In this document: piece after piece, positions 49,459 to 61,720 of the stretch
Position numbering within the stretch: position 1 is the stretch's first letter
How the letters are laid out: each line of letters opens with the position of its first letter
Source: Chionis minor
Taxonomy: Eukaryota; Chordata; Aves; Charadriiformes; Chionididae
Length of the DNA stretch: 64,000 nucleotides
Direction: 5' to 3'
Assembly: GCA_013398295.1 (NCBI GenBank)
Contig: VZSF01001513.1
Coordinates: forward strand, 812,384 to 876,383
Translations under genes and position numbers: made by a program
Notes under the pieces: generated by a model
Databases searched by the model: none
What the model was told of the DNA's origin: nothing
The model's input: the letters and a program-made list of their open reading frames with translations, nothing else

Positions 49459-52400
49459 CAGCCTGTTGTCACTGTCTGAACTGAGCTTCAGAAGGACAGC
49501 AAGAACCGGAGACGTGTCAAAACTACTGAAATGAATGCTGGACATCCTAAAGGAAACACTGAAAGCTGTCTGTGGAAGAAATAATGCTCTATTTTAACTG
49601 CATTAGTGATGTTCCTTCTTTAATCTTGAGTCACTCTCTTCAGTTATTGGACAGTTAGTCTTTGCTATTCTAAAATACTGGGTTTTAATGGTGTAGTTAT
49701 GACAGGTAAAAAGATCTCTAGACAATTTTGCAATGTGAAAGTGGTTTAGTACACATGGTGAACAAAAGCAGAACCTTGAAATTACTTCTGTTTTAAAGAC
49801 AATGAGATGGATAGATATTACATCAGTCGTGATTTGTGCCTTAAGGATAATGCACACATTGTCCTACACCGTGGAAGACTTCTATTGCTTGAATAATTTC
49901 CAAAATTTCAGCCAGTTCATATTAAGAACTTCCTGATTCCAAATGTTTACCTTAATTTATCCGAACATGGATCTAGAAACTTAACTGCCTTAGCCCAGTT
50001 TAATGGGCATATCATGATAATATTTGTTAATTGTTTTTTTTAAATATAGTTTTTATACCTCATTGTACTTGAAATCATACTGAACTAATTTTTAAATTAG
50101 AAGTGTTTGCTCATCTAGCATAATAGTGTTTAGTAGCATCAGGAAGTATTTCTGTTTTGCAGTTAATAGTAGACATTTTTCCATTAATATCTGCTTTTGA
50201 ATATTATTCAGTGTACCTCAGTATTCCTCCTCTTTTTCTCTCTTTCCAATTTTACGATTGCTTCACATTTGAAATAGAGTGTTTCTGTATTTTATGTACT
50301 GTTATGTGTCAGAGAAGGTTTGGGCTTGAAAGGTGAAATCCTGCCTCTGTTGAAGACAAAGGGAATTTACGATTATGCAATCCTACTTTTACCTTATATT
50401 TCTAAACTTCCATGTACCCTTTTATAATTCCCTTTTTTCCTGCTTAAATGAAATCTTAAGGCAATTTTCAATACCAGGTAGGCTCTGTTAAATGTGGTAG
50501 CGAGTGCCCACCACAGAAGTTCCTCGTATTAGTAGAGTGAAAGCAGTGGCTGATACCGTGGTAAGGTTTTTAAAATTTGTTTCTATCGTATGGAATCTGA
50601 TGTCTTTAAAACAGACTAATCTCTTCAGAGACTTTATGCCCTGAGGAAGCTCAGCCTCCACAGAAGTGGCTTGTGTAAAGTTAAGAAATCAGACCTCAGC
50701 CTTAAATGGCAAGATTTAGAGATTGGGAAAGTTCATTCTTTCCAGGTGCAATATTTCTTTTAATTTAACTTAACACTTCTACATCTGAGAAGTGGAATGA
50801 GACACAAGTGAAACATAGCAGAGTAATGAAAGCAGCTAGTAATTTTTTCTGTCCATAAAATGCACAGTTAGCAAATTACTTGACTCTTGCTAGAAAGTCC
50901 TGCTGAGACAGTTCTGTTAATATGTTGATCTATGTTTTATCAGTTGAGACAGGGGAGATGCTCCAGAGCCTGGCATTTCTAACTTCTTCGCAGTGGGTCT
51001 GTGCTATTAACCTCTTATAATTATGTCACATTGGATTTGGAAAACGCTGACTGATGTGCAAACTTCAACATAACCGTGATTGAATGTACTTGGTCCTCAC
51101 CTGTCTAATAGGGAGGAACAGGGAACAGCAGAGTTGGAATCACCACCTCTTTTCCTGCACTGACAAACTAGAATTTCTCATGCCAGCAGATCGCTTGGCT
51201 TTCTCAGGATCCATAAGATGATTTTCACTTTTGATAGGTGGCCTGAAGGCACCCACGTGGTGCAGCTGGTACTGCTTCAGGAATCCCTTTTGCCTAGGGG
51301 AATATTCTTCTGCTTGTGAATTTAATGCAGAAATAGATGTGTGTGGTGATGCCTGGAAACTAACTCAGAATTTTTGGTAGGATACCCACTCTGCAGGAAT
51401 TGTATACTATCTTCTGGAAAAGACTGCAGTTATTTTTGTCATGGAGTTTCTAGTAGAGGTTTCATGACACAAGGTGAGCGATCTAATAATTTGTCAGTAT
51501 GAGAAACAGCATGTCTACTCTTGGCCAGAAGTTCACAATTACTTCTGTGGCACCGGCAGTGGCTCCTGGTCAGCACGTTTAATTAGCAGAAAGCCACCAT
51601 GGCCGGGAGTTGTCACACGTTATGTGCCAAAAAATATGAAGTGAGTGAGCTCACCTAGGGGACAAAGAAAAGTGAGGGGGTGGTGGGAGTGGGACCACCT
51701 TTTTGAGCAGCAGCTGCCATTCGATTGCACACTTTTCTCGTAAAACCTCGCACTTTGCTCAACGGTTTTGCTTCAGCAGGTTAAATGTGGGTGTGCACAA
51801 TACGGGGTCTGTCTCAACTTGAGAGGTCTCTGGCCTCCTTTGATCAGGGGATTCACCAGACTTTCTCAGCATTGTATCTGAGTACTAATGGTGGAGGCTC
51901 CCCATCTTGCCTTTATTTTTGTAGTTCTCCCAACTTCTTTAGCTCTAGAGAACCAGATGTGGCCACTTCCCTGCCTGTGGCTACCCTCTAATAGTTGTGT
52001 TTCACAGGCTTCATTGTACTATAGGGATTCAGCCACTCAAGGTGTTTCTCTGACAGTAGCATAAAAAACTAAATATTTACCTTATAAAAGTGTACCTTGA
52101 GAAAGCAGTGACAGCTGTACATCAGGAAATTATTTTCATATCTGACTGAACCAAAACTTAGGAAAGCAAGAGACCTTACATTCATGTGAATGAACTGTAG
52201 GGTTTTTTCAGACACTAGAATTTAGGAGGAATATTTATTAGAAATTTTATGGAAGTTGTTTCTCACATCATACACTCTTGTAGCATACTGTTGAGTAATA
52301 CTTGTAATTGCTGCAGACACTTTATTTTAAACTCTAAGCAGCAAGGCCTGAAGACACTGAAGACTTGGATCATCTGTGAAGGTGCAGAAAGTTGGCAAAG

Positions 52401-53049
52401 TTTTGCTAAGCTCTTGCTCTTTCCTCCTCTCCCTGAAAAAGCTGAGTCTTGCCGCGCATTGTAATGCTCAGTTCGTACACAGGCAGTTAGGGTTGTGTGC
52501 ATTGTCTTAAAAAAATGTGGCTGAGAAAATACCTGAGATACAGTGTTAATTTTACAGTTGACTCCTGTAATGCTATGGAAATCACTACATTATTGGTTTT
52601 AATCCCTTAGTATTATCCTAACTAGCCTGGCTATTAACTAACTGTCCTAATAGGTAGACTTTGGAATGATGAATACCCGTGTATGAAGTTAATAGTCAGT
52701 GAGGATGAATGGAAGCAATTCACACCTCTGCTGGAGCTCTATTATTACATTTTGGCTGTGGTGCAGAAAGGATAGCAGCACAGGGTGGCTACAGAATGTG
52801 TGTTATCTTTCATCTGAAAAAGAGAAATACTGCTACTTTTCAGTTTCTGTGATAAATAATTTAAAATACGAAAGAGTGAGAGGGGCGTGCAGAGAAAGAA
52901 CTTCTATTTCTAAATTTAGAAAAAGGTGTGAGTGTTCTCTACAATGAAAAAGCAGAGTAAGGATGCTATTTTTATCCTTCACGTCTCCCACAGACTGTTC
53001 TGTTTGTTATGTCTGTGTAAGGTTTCACAAGAATTGTGCACTAGCATGA

Positions 53050-53070
53050 TTTTTTTTTTTTTTTTTTTTT
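53050..53070 (+). repeat. Poly-T tract
   Basis: Twenty-one consecutive T. It could mark the tail of a minus-strand retrocopy, but no source gene was recognised in the flanking sequence. Confidence 0.8.
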
Positions 53071-55223
53071 AGGAAAACAGGCCTCCAATCTGGTAAACTC
53101 TGCTCACATGTGCTAAATACTTTTTTTTCATTATTATTATGTACAGATTTTTTTCCTCCCTGAATTTCCAGATTTATAAATTTCAGTGGTTCTGCTTTAC
53201 TACCTGTAGTTGGCATTTTCCAACCTTCTTTTCTGAGGACTTGACAGGAACGAAGGGGCCCACAGCATTTCTGAACTCACTTGGAAAGGTTCCCTGTCCC
53301 CAGTTGAACAAGAACAATATGAGAGATGAGAATTAATTAGTAGCCTTTGATTTGTTTACTCTGCTATTTTCATTCCTTGTCTGTTTGAAGACTGCTCATA
53401 TTTCAGATTGACTGTGGTGAGGCGGGTGTGGAGAGTGTCTCTTGTAAACAGCATTGCAGGAATGAGTACTGTGAAACAAACGCGCTCTTAACCTACCTGG
53501 GTATTGTGGCAAATGCTCACGTGTTATTCCCATGTTTCTAAGCAGTTTGTATCAATATATTGATTTCCGTGGCAATAAGTTTGTTTAAAATTCTCTCTTG
53601 TGTCCCTATATAGTGAAAATTGAGACACTGCGAAACTGTACTGTCCTCTCTGTGTCCCTCCTTTTGCCGTCCCCTTCACTTCACTTTTGCATTAATATCA
53701 GTTACAGGGCACTGAGCAGGAATGTGCCATTAGTTGAACAGCCAGAACGATCATCAGGGGGAGCGCAGCTTGGGTGAAAGCTATGGATCGGGGAAAGCAC
53801 CTCTTTATCCATGCCCTGCAGGCTTAATTTCACTAAGTGTCCACCACTGGTAGTCGTTGAAGGTCAGTGTTACAGATAAGCAGACCCTTTTGGTTTGCCC
53901 ATCATGTCTGTTCTTGTAAGAATTTTTCTTTTTGAAACATGGCAACAGCTTCACTTTGCAACATGGGAAGACTGTACTGATTTGGAGTTCTTAAGTCATT
54001 TATGTTGTGTAATATACTCAAGGTGCAATATTCCCTACCTTGCAGTCTTCCTACTGAGGATGAAAACTTGAAGGTGCAATAGGATCTGTCTGATTGAGCT
54101 GCCAGGGCACCTGCTAAGTCCTTGAGCAGGTCGTAAACACGTTGTTTGCATGAGAGGGAATAGGGGCTTGTACTTTTACTACTATATTCCTTATGCTGCA
54201 CAAAGTGTAGTTTTGGTATGGATCAGGAAGTCGGTGCTCCAACAGCTGTAGTCCATGGAGCCTGTGAGGACACAGGGGAGCCGTCAGTGCACACTTGCCT
54301 GACTTGAGACTCCATAGGTGACTCCTTTGGACAGAAGTAGAGCAGCGTTACAGACCTATGTGGGTATTTTGCCTGACCCAATATTGCTGGTCTCATTTCA
54401 AATAAATTCCTAAAATTAACTTTTAGGATTATTTGTGAAGACAGTGAAATGCTTTCATTAGCATTCATTCATTTTGCCAATTCTGGATAGAAATACCAAT
54501 CATGTCCCTGTTACCTCTCTGGTGGGCCGACTCCCGAGCCCTTACTGAGACACAGGGAGGTTTGGAATTGAGAGTCCTGCCAATTCAGAAGCCTGGGGTC
54601 TTCGTGTGCCTTACACTGATATTTCTATAAAGAAATAGAAAGAGATGGACACATTTACCAATGCATCACTACAAATACTTGAAGATTAATCAAGTTGTTT
54701 CCAAATGTCCCTACTTGGGTGGATGAAAATTAATCTTATTTCTATAGTGTATGTTCTCTAATTAAAGGTTGATATTCAAATCAGTCCAGGAGCTAAAGTA
54801 GCATTGATTGTTGTAGAACTCCTTTCCCAATTAGATTTAATTTAATGCTTTACCTGAAACTGTTGTTTTACAGTTGACTTTCATGTTGAAAGCACTAGTT
54901 GTAGTTGCTCTGCATACTAGAAACCTTTGGACACGTTTACTACTACTTCCTAATGACTGCCAGTGGCAAAGAATTTTCAGTATTACAAAAGTGCTGCCTA
55001 ATTTCTGCAGTTTGTGGTGGTGTTTTTTGTATTTGTGTTTCAGTAGGGATCATTCAACCGTGCGTCATGTGGAACTGGAATTCTTAAAAAAATTATCTGT
55101 ATGTAAAAATTGCCTAACTCGTGTCAGACCTGTGTATTGTACAACAAAATTCCCTGTTTTGAGTTCTCCCTCCCTCACGTTCTTTGTGGAACAGGCAGGG
55201 CATGTTCCAAGAAAACTCTAGAA

Positions 55224-55229
55224 AATAAA
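55224..55229 (+). terminator. Strong poly(A) signal, probable distal end of SLC38A6
   Basis: AATAAAG is followed within 10-45 bases by TTTTTGTGT and TTGTGATCTTTGCTTTGTG, a classical U/GU-rich downstream element. It would give a 3' UTR of about 5.8 kb. It could instead belong to an unrecognised transcript. Confidence 0.55.
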
Positions 55230-55250
55230 GAACAGTTTTTGTGTAACTCG

Positions 55251-58200
55251 TGATTGTGATCTTTGCTTTGTGCATAGCATGCCTGCTTAATGAAAGAACG
55301 AAGCGTTGTCGTCTCTGCAGTTAGTTCCTGACATGCAGTGGTGTTGCTGCTAGCCCTGGCTCAGGCTGTAGCATCACTTTTGCCAGGGAAGGGTGTGGTC
55401 CCTAAAAATCATTCCTGGTTTGTTGGTGGTAGCATATTTGTGCACTTACATGTGTTCTCCTTCATCTACGTCGTTCTTTGTGATCCCTGCTCTGTTCTGC
55501 AGGCGATGCTTTGCAGCGCTCGACTTGAAATGGATGTGAGATGTCATCCGGGAAGGCTGCTATGAATTGCTCCTCTGGGACCTGCCTGCTCTCAGTGCTT
55601 GATTTCACTCGTAGAACCATGCTCTCCAAAGCCCAAAGGATGCAGAAAAATAACTTGTCCAGTGAGAACTGCAGTTGACGTCCTCTCAGGTAGTGGTTTC
55701 ATCACAGCGAACCTTCCCTGGCTGCGCTGTTCTGCTCCCCTCCATAAAACAAGAGGCAGCAGATGAGATCTGGGCGGCTGTAGCCCTGCCCTGTGCTGCC
55801 CTGTGCCAGCACTGCCTCCCGGCTGTGGGGCGCTGGTGCCCAGCTGACCTGGCACTGCAATGCGGGGTGAAAAACTCATGGAAACCCCTTTGGGAAGGGC
55901 TTTCTCGTGCAGCAAGGTGAGGGTGAGCCAGGGAAAGCAGAGCATTTTGTTACTTCAGGGTAGTAGCAAGAGGTGAGGCTGCCCTGGAAGGGCTCTGGAG
56001 CAGGGACGTGCTTTCTGGTTGTAAACCACGGTGCTCTCTAACCTGTGAGCACAGCTCTAAGTGCTTTGCAAGGTCTAAGGGAGTCCTGAATAGAAGCGAA
56101 AAACAGGAAAAAAAAATAATTCATGCTTGTGCTGCTGGCTGGATTCCAGAGCTGTATGAATGCTCACACACGTGGAAACGAGCATCAGCAGATTTGTGTT
56201 TACTTAATAACGTTTGCCCCAACTAGGGCTGTTATCAAATAGCACGAACCTCGGCTTTTTCAAGTGCAATGCAGAATTTGGTCTTGCACCGCAGCAGCTG
56301 CTCGTACCCGTTTTTGTTGCCGAGTGGGTCCTGTCCGTGCTTGGCGTTTCTCTGGCCTCCAGCATCGCTGCTCGCATGTTAGTGGTTTATACAGCAGCCG
56401 CATGACGCCAGGCAGCTCTCCGCACCTGGTTTAAATTTAAAGCTCGTTTGCACATGATGTCACACTTTTATTGTCAGCCCGGCGAAGGTCAAGACAGTTC
56501 ATTCTGGGAAGGTTTGCATTGTTGAGCCTTTACAGTGCTGCCATTAATGCCTTCACCATCTGACTTAAATTTCAGTTTTCTGGCATGATGTAATCGAAGG
56601 TACTAGATTTATACGGCAAACGGGGAGGCTGGTGCGGTGGCTAATCAGCCTGGGTTGCAGAACTACTTTTCTGGAGACCGGGGGTGGAAATTATTGCTCC
56701 ACGCATCATGTAGCAAATCACGGATCTGCCCAAAGGAGAGTTAAAGAGCCCTGGAAGCTCGGGGCGGCTGTTACAGGCTGTTGCCTTTCAGGAGCCCGGT
56801 CTCGCTGCTCCATTGACCGGAGCGGGATGGTGTTCCCAGGAGCCCAGTCTCTCCACCCTCCCAGGTAGCTCTGCTTCATAATGGGATTTACATGCAGGGA
56901 TGGATAAAAGATTTGGGATGTGGTTATGACGGCACAGAACCCGCAGGACTGGAATCGAGGGCCGTGAAAGTCTCAGGCCCTGGTCTTGCCTTCTCCAGTG
57001 GCGCTCTGCTCTTTCATTTTGTACGTCCGTCCGGAAGCAGGGCTTTAGTATAGTGCAGCATTTCCCCAGCTCGTTGCTGTGAATCTCCTGTAGGAAGGGT
57101 TTAAGCAGCTCATGTATTTTATGGCTTCTTACAGGTCTTCTTCAGGCATAGCTCATGGGATGCAAGTTTAGATTTTTGCTTCAGGATTTAGATGAACAGC
57201 TTCCATCCCTGTTAAAGGGGAAAATGGCTGAATTCATGCTTTTTAGTGTCTACAATTCACTTAGCTTTCTCCAAATATATAAATTGAGGTTTGATCTTTC
57301 AGACCCGAGCTTTGAAGAGCCTGAGCTGTGGGACGGAATCAGGTTCACGTTGGTGGGTACCAAATGGAGACACAAAGACAGTCTGGGCAGAAGCTGGGCA
57401 TGTGTGCCATTAGGGTGGACTTCTGAAGTAACACCAACCTTGTCCTCCTCTTGGTTTGTTTTAATTGCCAGTGGGTTGCACGGTCATAGGAGCCCGTCTA
57501 GAGGCTCCCTCACCCCTGGGCTCTGGGTAGGGGTGCAGGGGAATTTCCACTATTGCTCACTGGCAGTTCTTCAGGGCTTGGAGTTTGGAAGTGCAGAGAA
57601 CTATAGGCAAAATCACATGTGGTAGGTAAGGGGTGCAGATGGAAGGTCTGTCTGGAGGTGACTTTCCTCAAATAGGGGGAGTTGAGGTCACTAGAAAGCA
57701 TCTGAGACTCAACACTTCTGCAGTCTCTCATTCTGCCCAGACTCCGGAGGGGCATTATGGCCTTCACTGCCCTTTTGATGTTGTCTACCTGTCAGGGTCA
57801 CCGTGCATATTTTTCTCAACAAAGATATGTGGAATTTACACCCCAAATATTGCTGCACCTTTAGGATGTTGGTTCTTTTATCCCTCCTGGATGTGTGCTC
57901 TTCTCAGGAGCGATGCAGCGCAGCAAGGTCCTGCTTGCAGACTGACTTGCCAGGCACTGATAGTAAGGAAAGGCGGAGTGAAGAGCTAAAAGCCTTTTTA
58001 TTGTTTCAATGGGTATTTCTCCATAAACTCTGTTGTGTGAAAGTGGGCTGCTTGAGATTTGATGAATGCTGAGGCCAGCGGAGTCGTTCCCATGGCACTC
58101 TGGGTTTGCCAGCTGTTACTGCGGCACATCCCTTCCCAAGGGTCAGAAAGAGTTCAAGGTGGCGATGAGTAAGAACAGCCCTGGCTGTTATGCAGGCAAT

Positions 58201-60700
58201 GATACCGTCAAGGGCAACCAGGTCTCTCACACAACGTGATGACCAGATAGGATTAGGGAGAAAGGTCCGTGCCCCAGGGCGCAGCATTGCACAACGAGGG
58301 GCACCCCGTGAGGTCCACGATGCTCCCTGGCAGCCTTGGTGGAACAGGGAGCTGTGCGGATATGGTCATTTTTAACACTCATCAGAGCATCGCTGCTGGA
58401 GCCAGCTCCAAAATTGTTGTTGAAATGGTACAGTTTTGCTTTTGGTATTTGCTGGCACGGTTTCCGCTGCTGTTTACAAGTCATTTCTTCTGGAACCATC
58501 TGAACAACGGGAACATTCGTCTGGTCCTTTTCCAAGGAGAGATTACTCGAATGATGGTGGAGAGACATTGTCTCGGCCTGGCTGCCAAATGTTAGTCGAA
58601 GACGTCTGTCTTGCCATTCCTTAATCTGACAGTTCAATTTGGTGGGTTGGAAGCCAAGGAATGATGTTTCCTCAGGGGATACAGAGCCTCAGGCTGGAGA
58701 TACATGGAAACCATGGACAGATGGGGTTTTTCCTGCCCCCCCCAAATTCTGAAAGTTGATGTTTGACCTTCTTCCAGCCACTGAAGCTGTTCCACCAGGG
58801 CAGGGGCCTCGTGTTTGCCACGTCTTGTCTAAACAAGGCCTTTCCGTTTGAGCAGAGGTGTCACCACACATTCTCCAGCGTGCTGTGAAGGGGGAAATAT
58901 TTGGCTTGAGCACTTCCCCTGCCAACCCTTGCTCCCTCTGCAGGGGTGGAACACAAACACGAGGGCTCTAGGAGTCCCGGGAGAGACCAAGTGAAATTCC
59001 TTGCTTTGAAATGAACCTCAGTGCTGAGAAACTGGGTCTTAAAAATGTAACGCTAAGCGCAGCATTTCACGAGGCATAAAGAAATTACAGGTACCGTAGT
59101 GTTTTGGTAGCTCAGCGTTGTCCATCTGTGGCGTTTGAGATTCAGGGGATGGCTGAAGCGATCTATCAAATGGTGACTTTGAGGGGTTTGAGGGTTTTGT
59201 GTACGTTTTAGCCCCAGCTTTTGATTTGCAGAATTTGCCTCTCCTGACTTCAAGGAGAGTTGGATCAGTCCTTTGAAGGTGTTGGCTTTAGGGATCTTTC
59301 CTCCACGGAAGGGTAGCAGAGCAGCCTTGTCCATGTAAATCAGTTTGAAAGTGAGTTATAAAGAGCTTCATTTGCCTTCTATTAAAATTCCTTGTCGTCC
59401 TTCCAGTCCCTAGAGATTGCTGTTAAATGGGCTCTTGAGAAGCTGGGGATTGAAGTCCCTTTCGGTGCTCTAGAGGGAACGTGCTTGGCTGGGAAGATCT
59501 AAAAAGCGGAGTCCAATGGACGTTGCCTGTAAAAACAGGTGAGGTTTTGTTGCTAATTTGGTGAATTTAAAAGCTCTTTGTTGTCCCATGCCAGCCCAGG
59601 GGCTTTGAGTGATGATAAAGGGCATGAGTGGGTAACATGGGCACCCGAGGGTCAGTCCCTTTTTCTGGTGTTGTCCTGCTGCTGGGAAAGTGTTCAGGAG
59701 ACTAAATGCCAGAGGCTTTCAGTGAAGCCTGAATCTATAGGATCCAGCCACTAAAGAGGGGCTCCCTTTGCCCAGGCTGGGCTCTGGCACCACCAGGCTG
59801 GTCCTGGAGCAACCACAGGACTGCTGGAGATTGCTCAGCTGCAGAGGCCAAGGCTAAAGACTGCCAAGGCAAAGGGATTCCCCATCCCTGCTGTCCCCGC
59901 TGGGGCAGGAGAATGTGGCTGAGAGGGAAAGGAGGGAGAGAGCAAGGCGGGAGGAAGGGTCTTCTGGGCTGCCTCTTGCAATTGTGGTGTTTTGCCAACC
60001 CTGGGCAGAGTGTGTGATCGAAATCGCGTGGCACCGTCCCCACTGTGCCGAGGGTCTGCAAAGCTGGGATGGGGACACCAGCCCCGCTGCTCTGTCACCC
60101 TCCGAGCCTCAGCTGCCTGCACCTCCCTGTGATGGTTGCCTGGTCTGGCCTCATCCCCTGCAATCGTCCTACTGTGGTGACCCATTTTCTAGCCTCATCC
60201 TCTGCCTTCAATGAAGCCAGAGGAGAGCCCGAGGCCAAAGCCTGTCACTCAGCCCCTTCTGAGCTGGCCATAAACACGCTCGCCTGTCCCAGAGGGTCTA
60301 AACAAGCCGCAGGGGGTGGCTCAGCGGGTGGGAGATGCTCCCAGCGGCAGTGTGGCACCTCCCAGGCTGCCTCACCAAAACAACTCCACCAGCGTTAACG
60401 ACGGGATTATTTAACCACTGTCACTTCTCTGGGGACCAGGCAAAGTTGGCCATCATAGCCCTCTGTGACAGGCACATTGCATGGACACAGCAGCCTTGGG
60501 ATTTGCTGCTGCATCCCAGCAACTCCAGACGGTTGCGCTCAGCTGAGCTGCACTGAGCCAAAACTCGGGTGAGCAGCTGTGGGAGCTGCCTCCCACCCGG
60601 CCCTGGGACACGTGTGGGGCTCAGGGTTGGGGTGGCAAGAGAATGAGGGACTGGGGCCACTGCTCAAGACAGCTCTGCAGGCTGCTCACCCCTGGGCAAG
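55251..60700. other. Intergenic, no gene recognised
   Basis: Base composition rises toward balanced or GC-rich and short reading frames accumulate on both strands without domain signals. The longest, 57155-57625 on the plus strand, starts at an ATG but matches no family I recognise. The 56440-56620 stretch (ATGATGTCACACTTTTATTG and neighbours) reads like a possible conserved non-coding element, which would need alignment. Confidence 0.5.
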
Positions 60701-61720
60701 AGGTCTTGGAGTGAAGTGAACCTTATTTCTAACTTCTTTACCATGTGGTTGATGTTCGTTGCTGCCAACAGCAATAAGCAAAACTTAGCTTCAACTGGGG
60801 TCATTGCAGCAAACATTTTGACATTTCCCACCCAGGCTGATCTTTTTAAAGACCCATCTTTTCTGGTTTAATTGGAACCCAAGAAATGCCCAGGTTGCTG
60901 GAAGCATTTTTAAAACGAGCCCAGAAAGCAGTGAGTGTTGTTATCAGGACCTGCTGAGCAAACACCCAGTTTAATAGGGTAGCACAACTCTTTTTGCTTC
61001 TATTCTCTGCAAAAAGAGGTTGAAACACAAATGGAGAGCGCCATTTGCTGAACCTGCATATCTATTTTTACTCCCCTGCTCCATAATGTTCCTAGAATAA
61101 TTTTTTTAGTGCACAGCAGGGTAGGAAAAAAATAGTGCTGATGGCATCTCTGCTATCCCCATTGTGCTGCGAGGAAAGAGGGCAGCTGCTTTGCTGACCT
61201 GTCACTTGCATAAACCCGCATTCCAGGTACAGAGGCCATTTGCTCATCGGGGTTTGTTTGACGAAATGGCCACTGGGGTTTATATATAGACCCTGCCTGT
61301 CCTGCCAAGTTGTCTTAAATTCGCGTAACTTGAATGAAAGTTGGAGGGGGTGGAAGAGGATCGGCTTGAAAAATAGAGCCGCTAATCTGCTGGTGTCTCT
61401 GGGAGAGCCTGCCGGGATGTCCCGTCCCCCCTGGGGCTTTGAGCATCCGCGGACATCCCGCTGGGAGGGGGAAGCAGGTGGTGCCCCCACACCGGCCCGG
61501 GGCCGCGGGCTGCTCCATGGGCTGCTGCGGCCACCGCCAGGGTGCCAGAGGCTTGAGTGACGAGGGAAGGTTGGGAGGAATATTTATAGCTTGTCTCAGC
61601 ACTGGGCCTGGGGGGCGATCGCCATCCCGGGGATGTGAAGGGCACAAGTGTTCAGGGCAGCTCCCCAAGGACAGCGGGACACAGGGACTGGGAGCGCAAA
61701 TGTCCCGATGGTAAGGCTGG
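60701..61720. promoter_or_regulatory. Candidate distal regulatory patch
   Basis: Several motif-like sites cluster here: CTATTTTTAC (MEF2-like, about 61062), CATTCCA (TEAD-like, about 61220), an inverted repeat GGCCATTT...AAATGGCC (61234-61271) and TTTATATATAG (about 61280). A GC-rich segment follows. These are visual motif matches only; no transcript was recognised. Confidence 0.25.

Larger units (their letters stand above)
49459..55250 (+). other. SLC38A6: SLC38A6 3' UTR (long form, inferred)
   Basis: After the stop codon no coding segment was recognised on either strand for nearly 6 kb. The canonical AATAAA hexamers found here are at 54401-54406 and 55224-55229. The second has the better downstream element. 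Short variants using non-canonical signals are possible. It contains a 21-base T run at 53050-53070. Confidence 0.5.

Noticed and set aside
57155..57625. Plus-strand 156-codon frame
   Set aside because: Mixed composition with no motif or splice-paired partner exon. Treated as chance.
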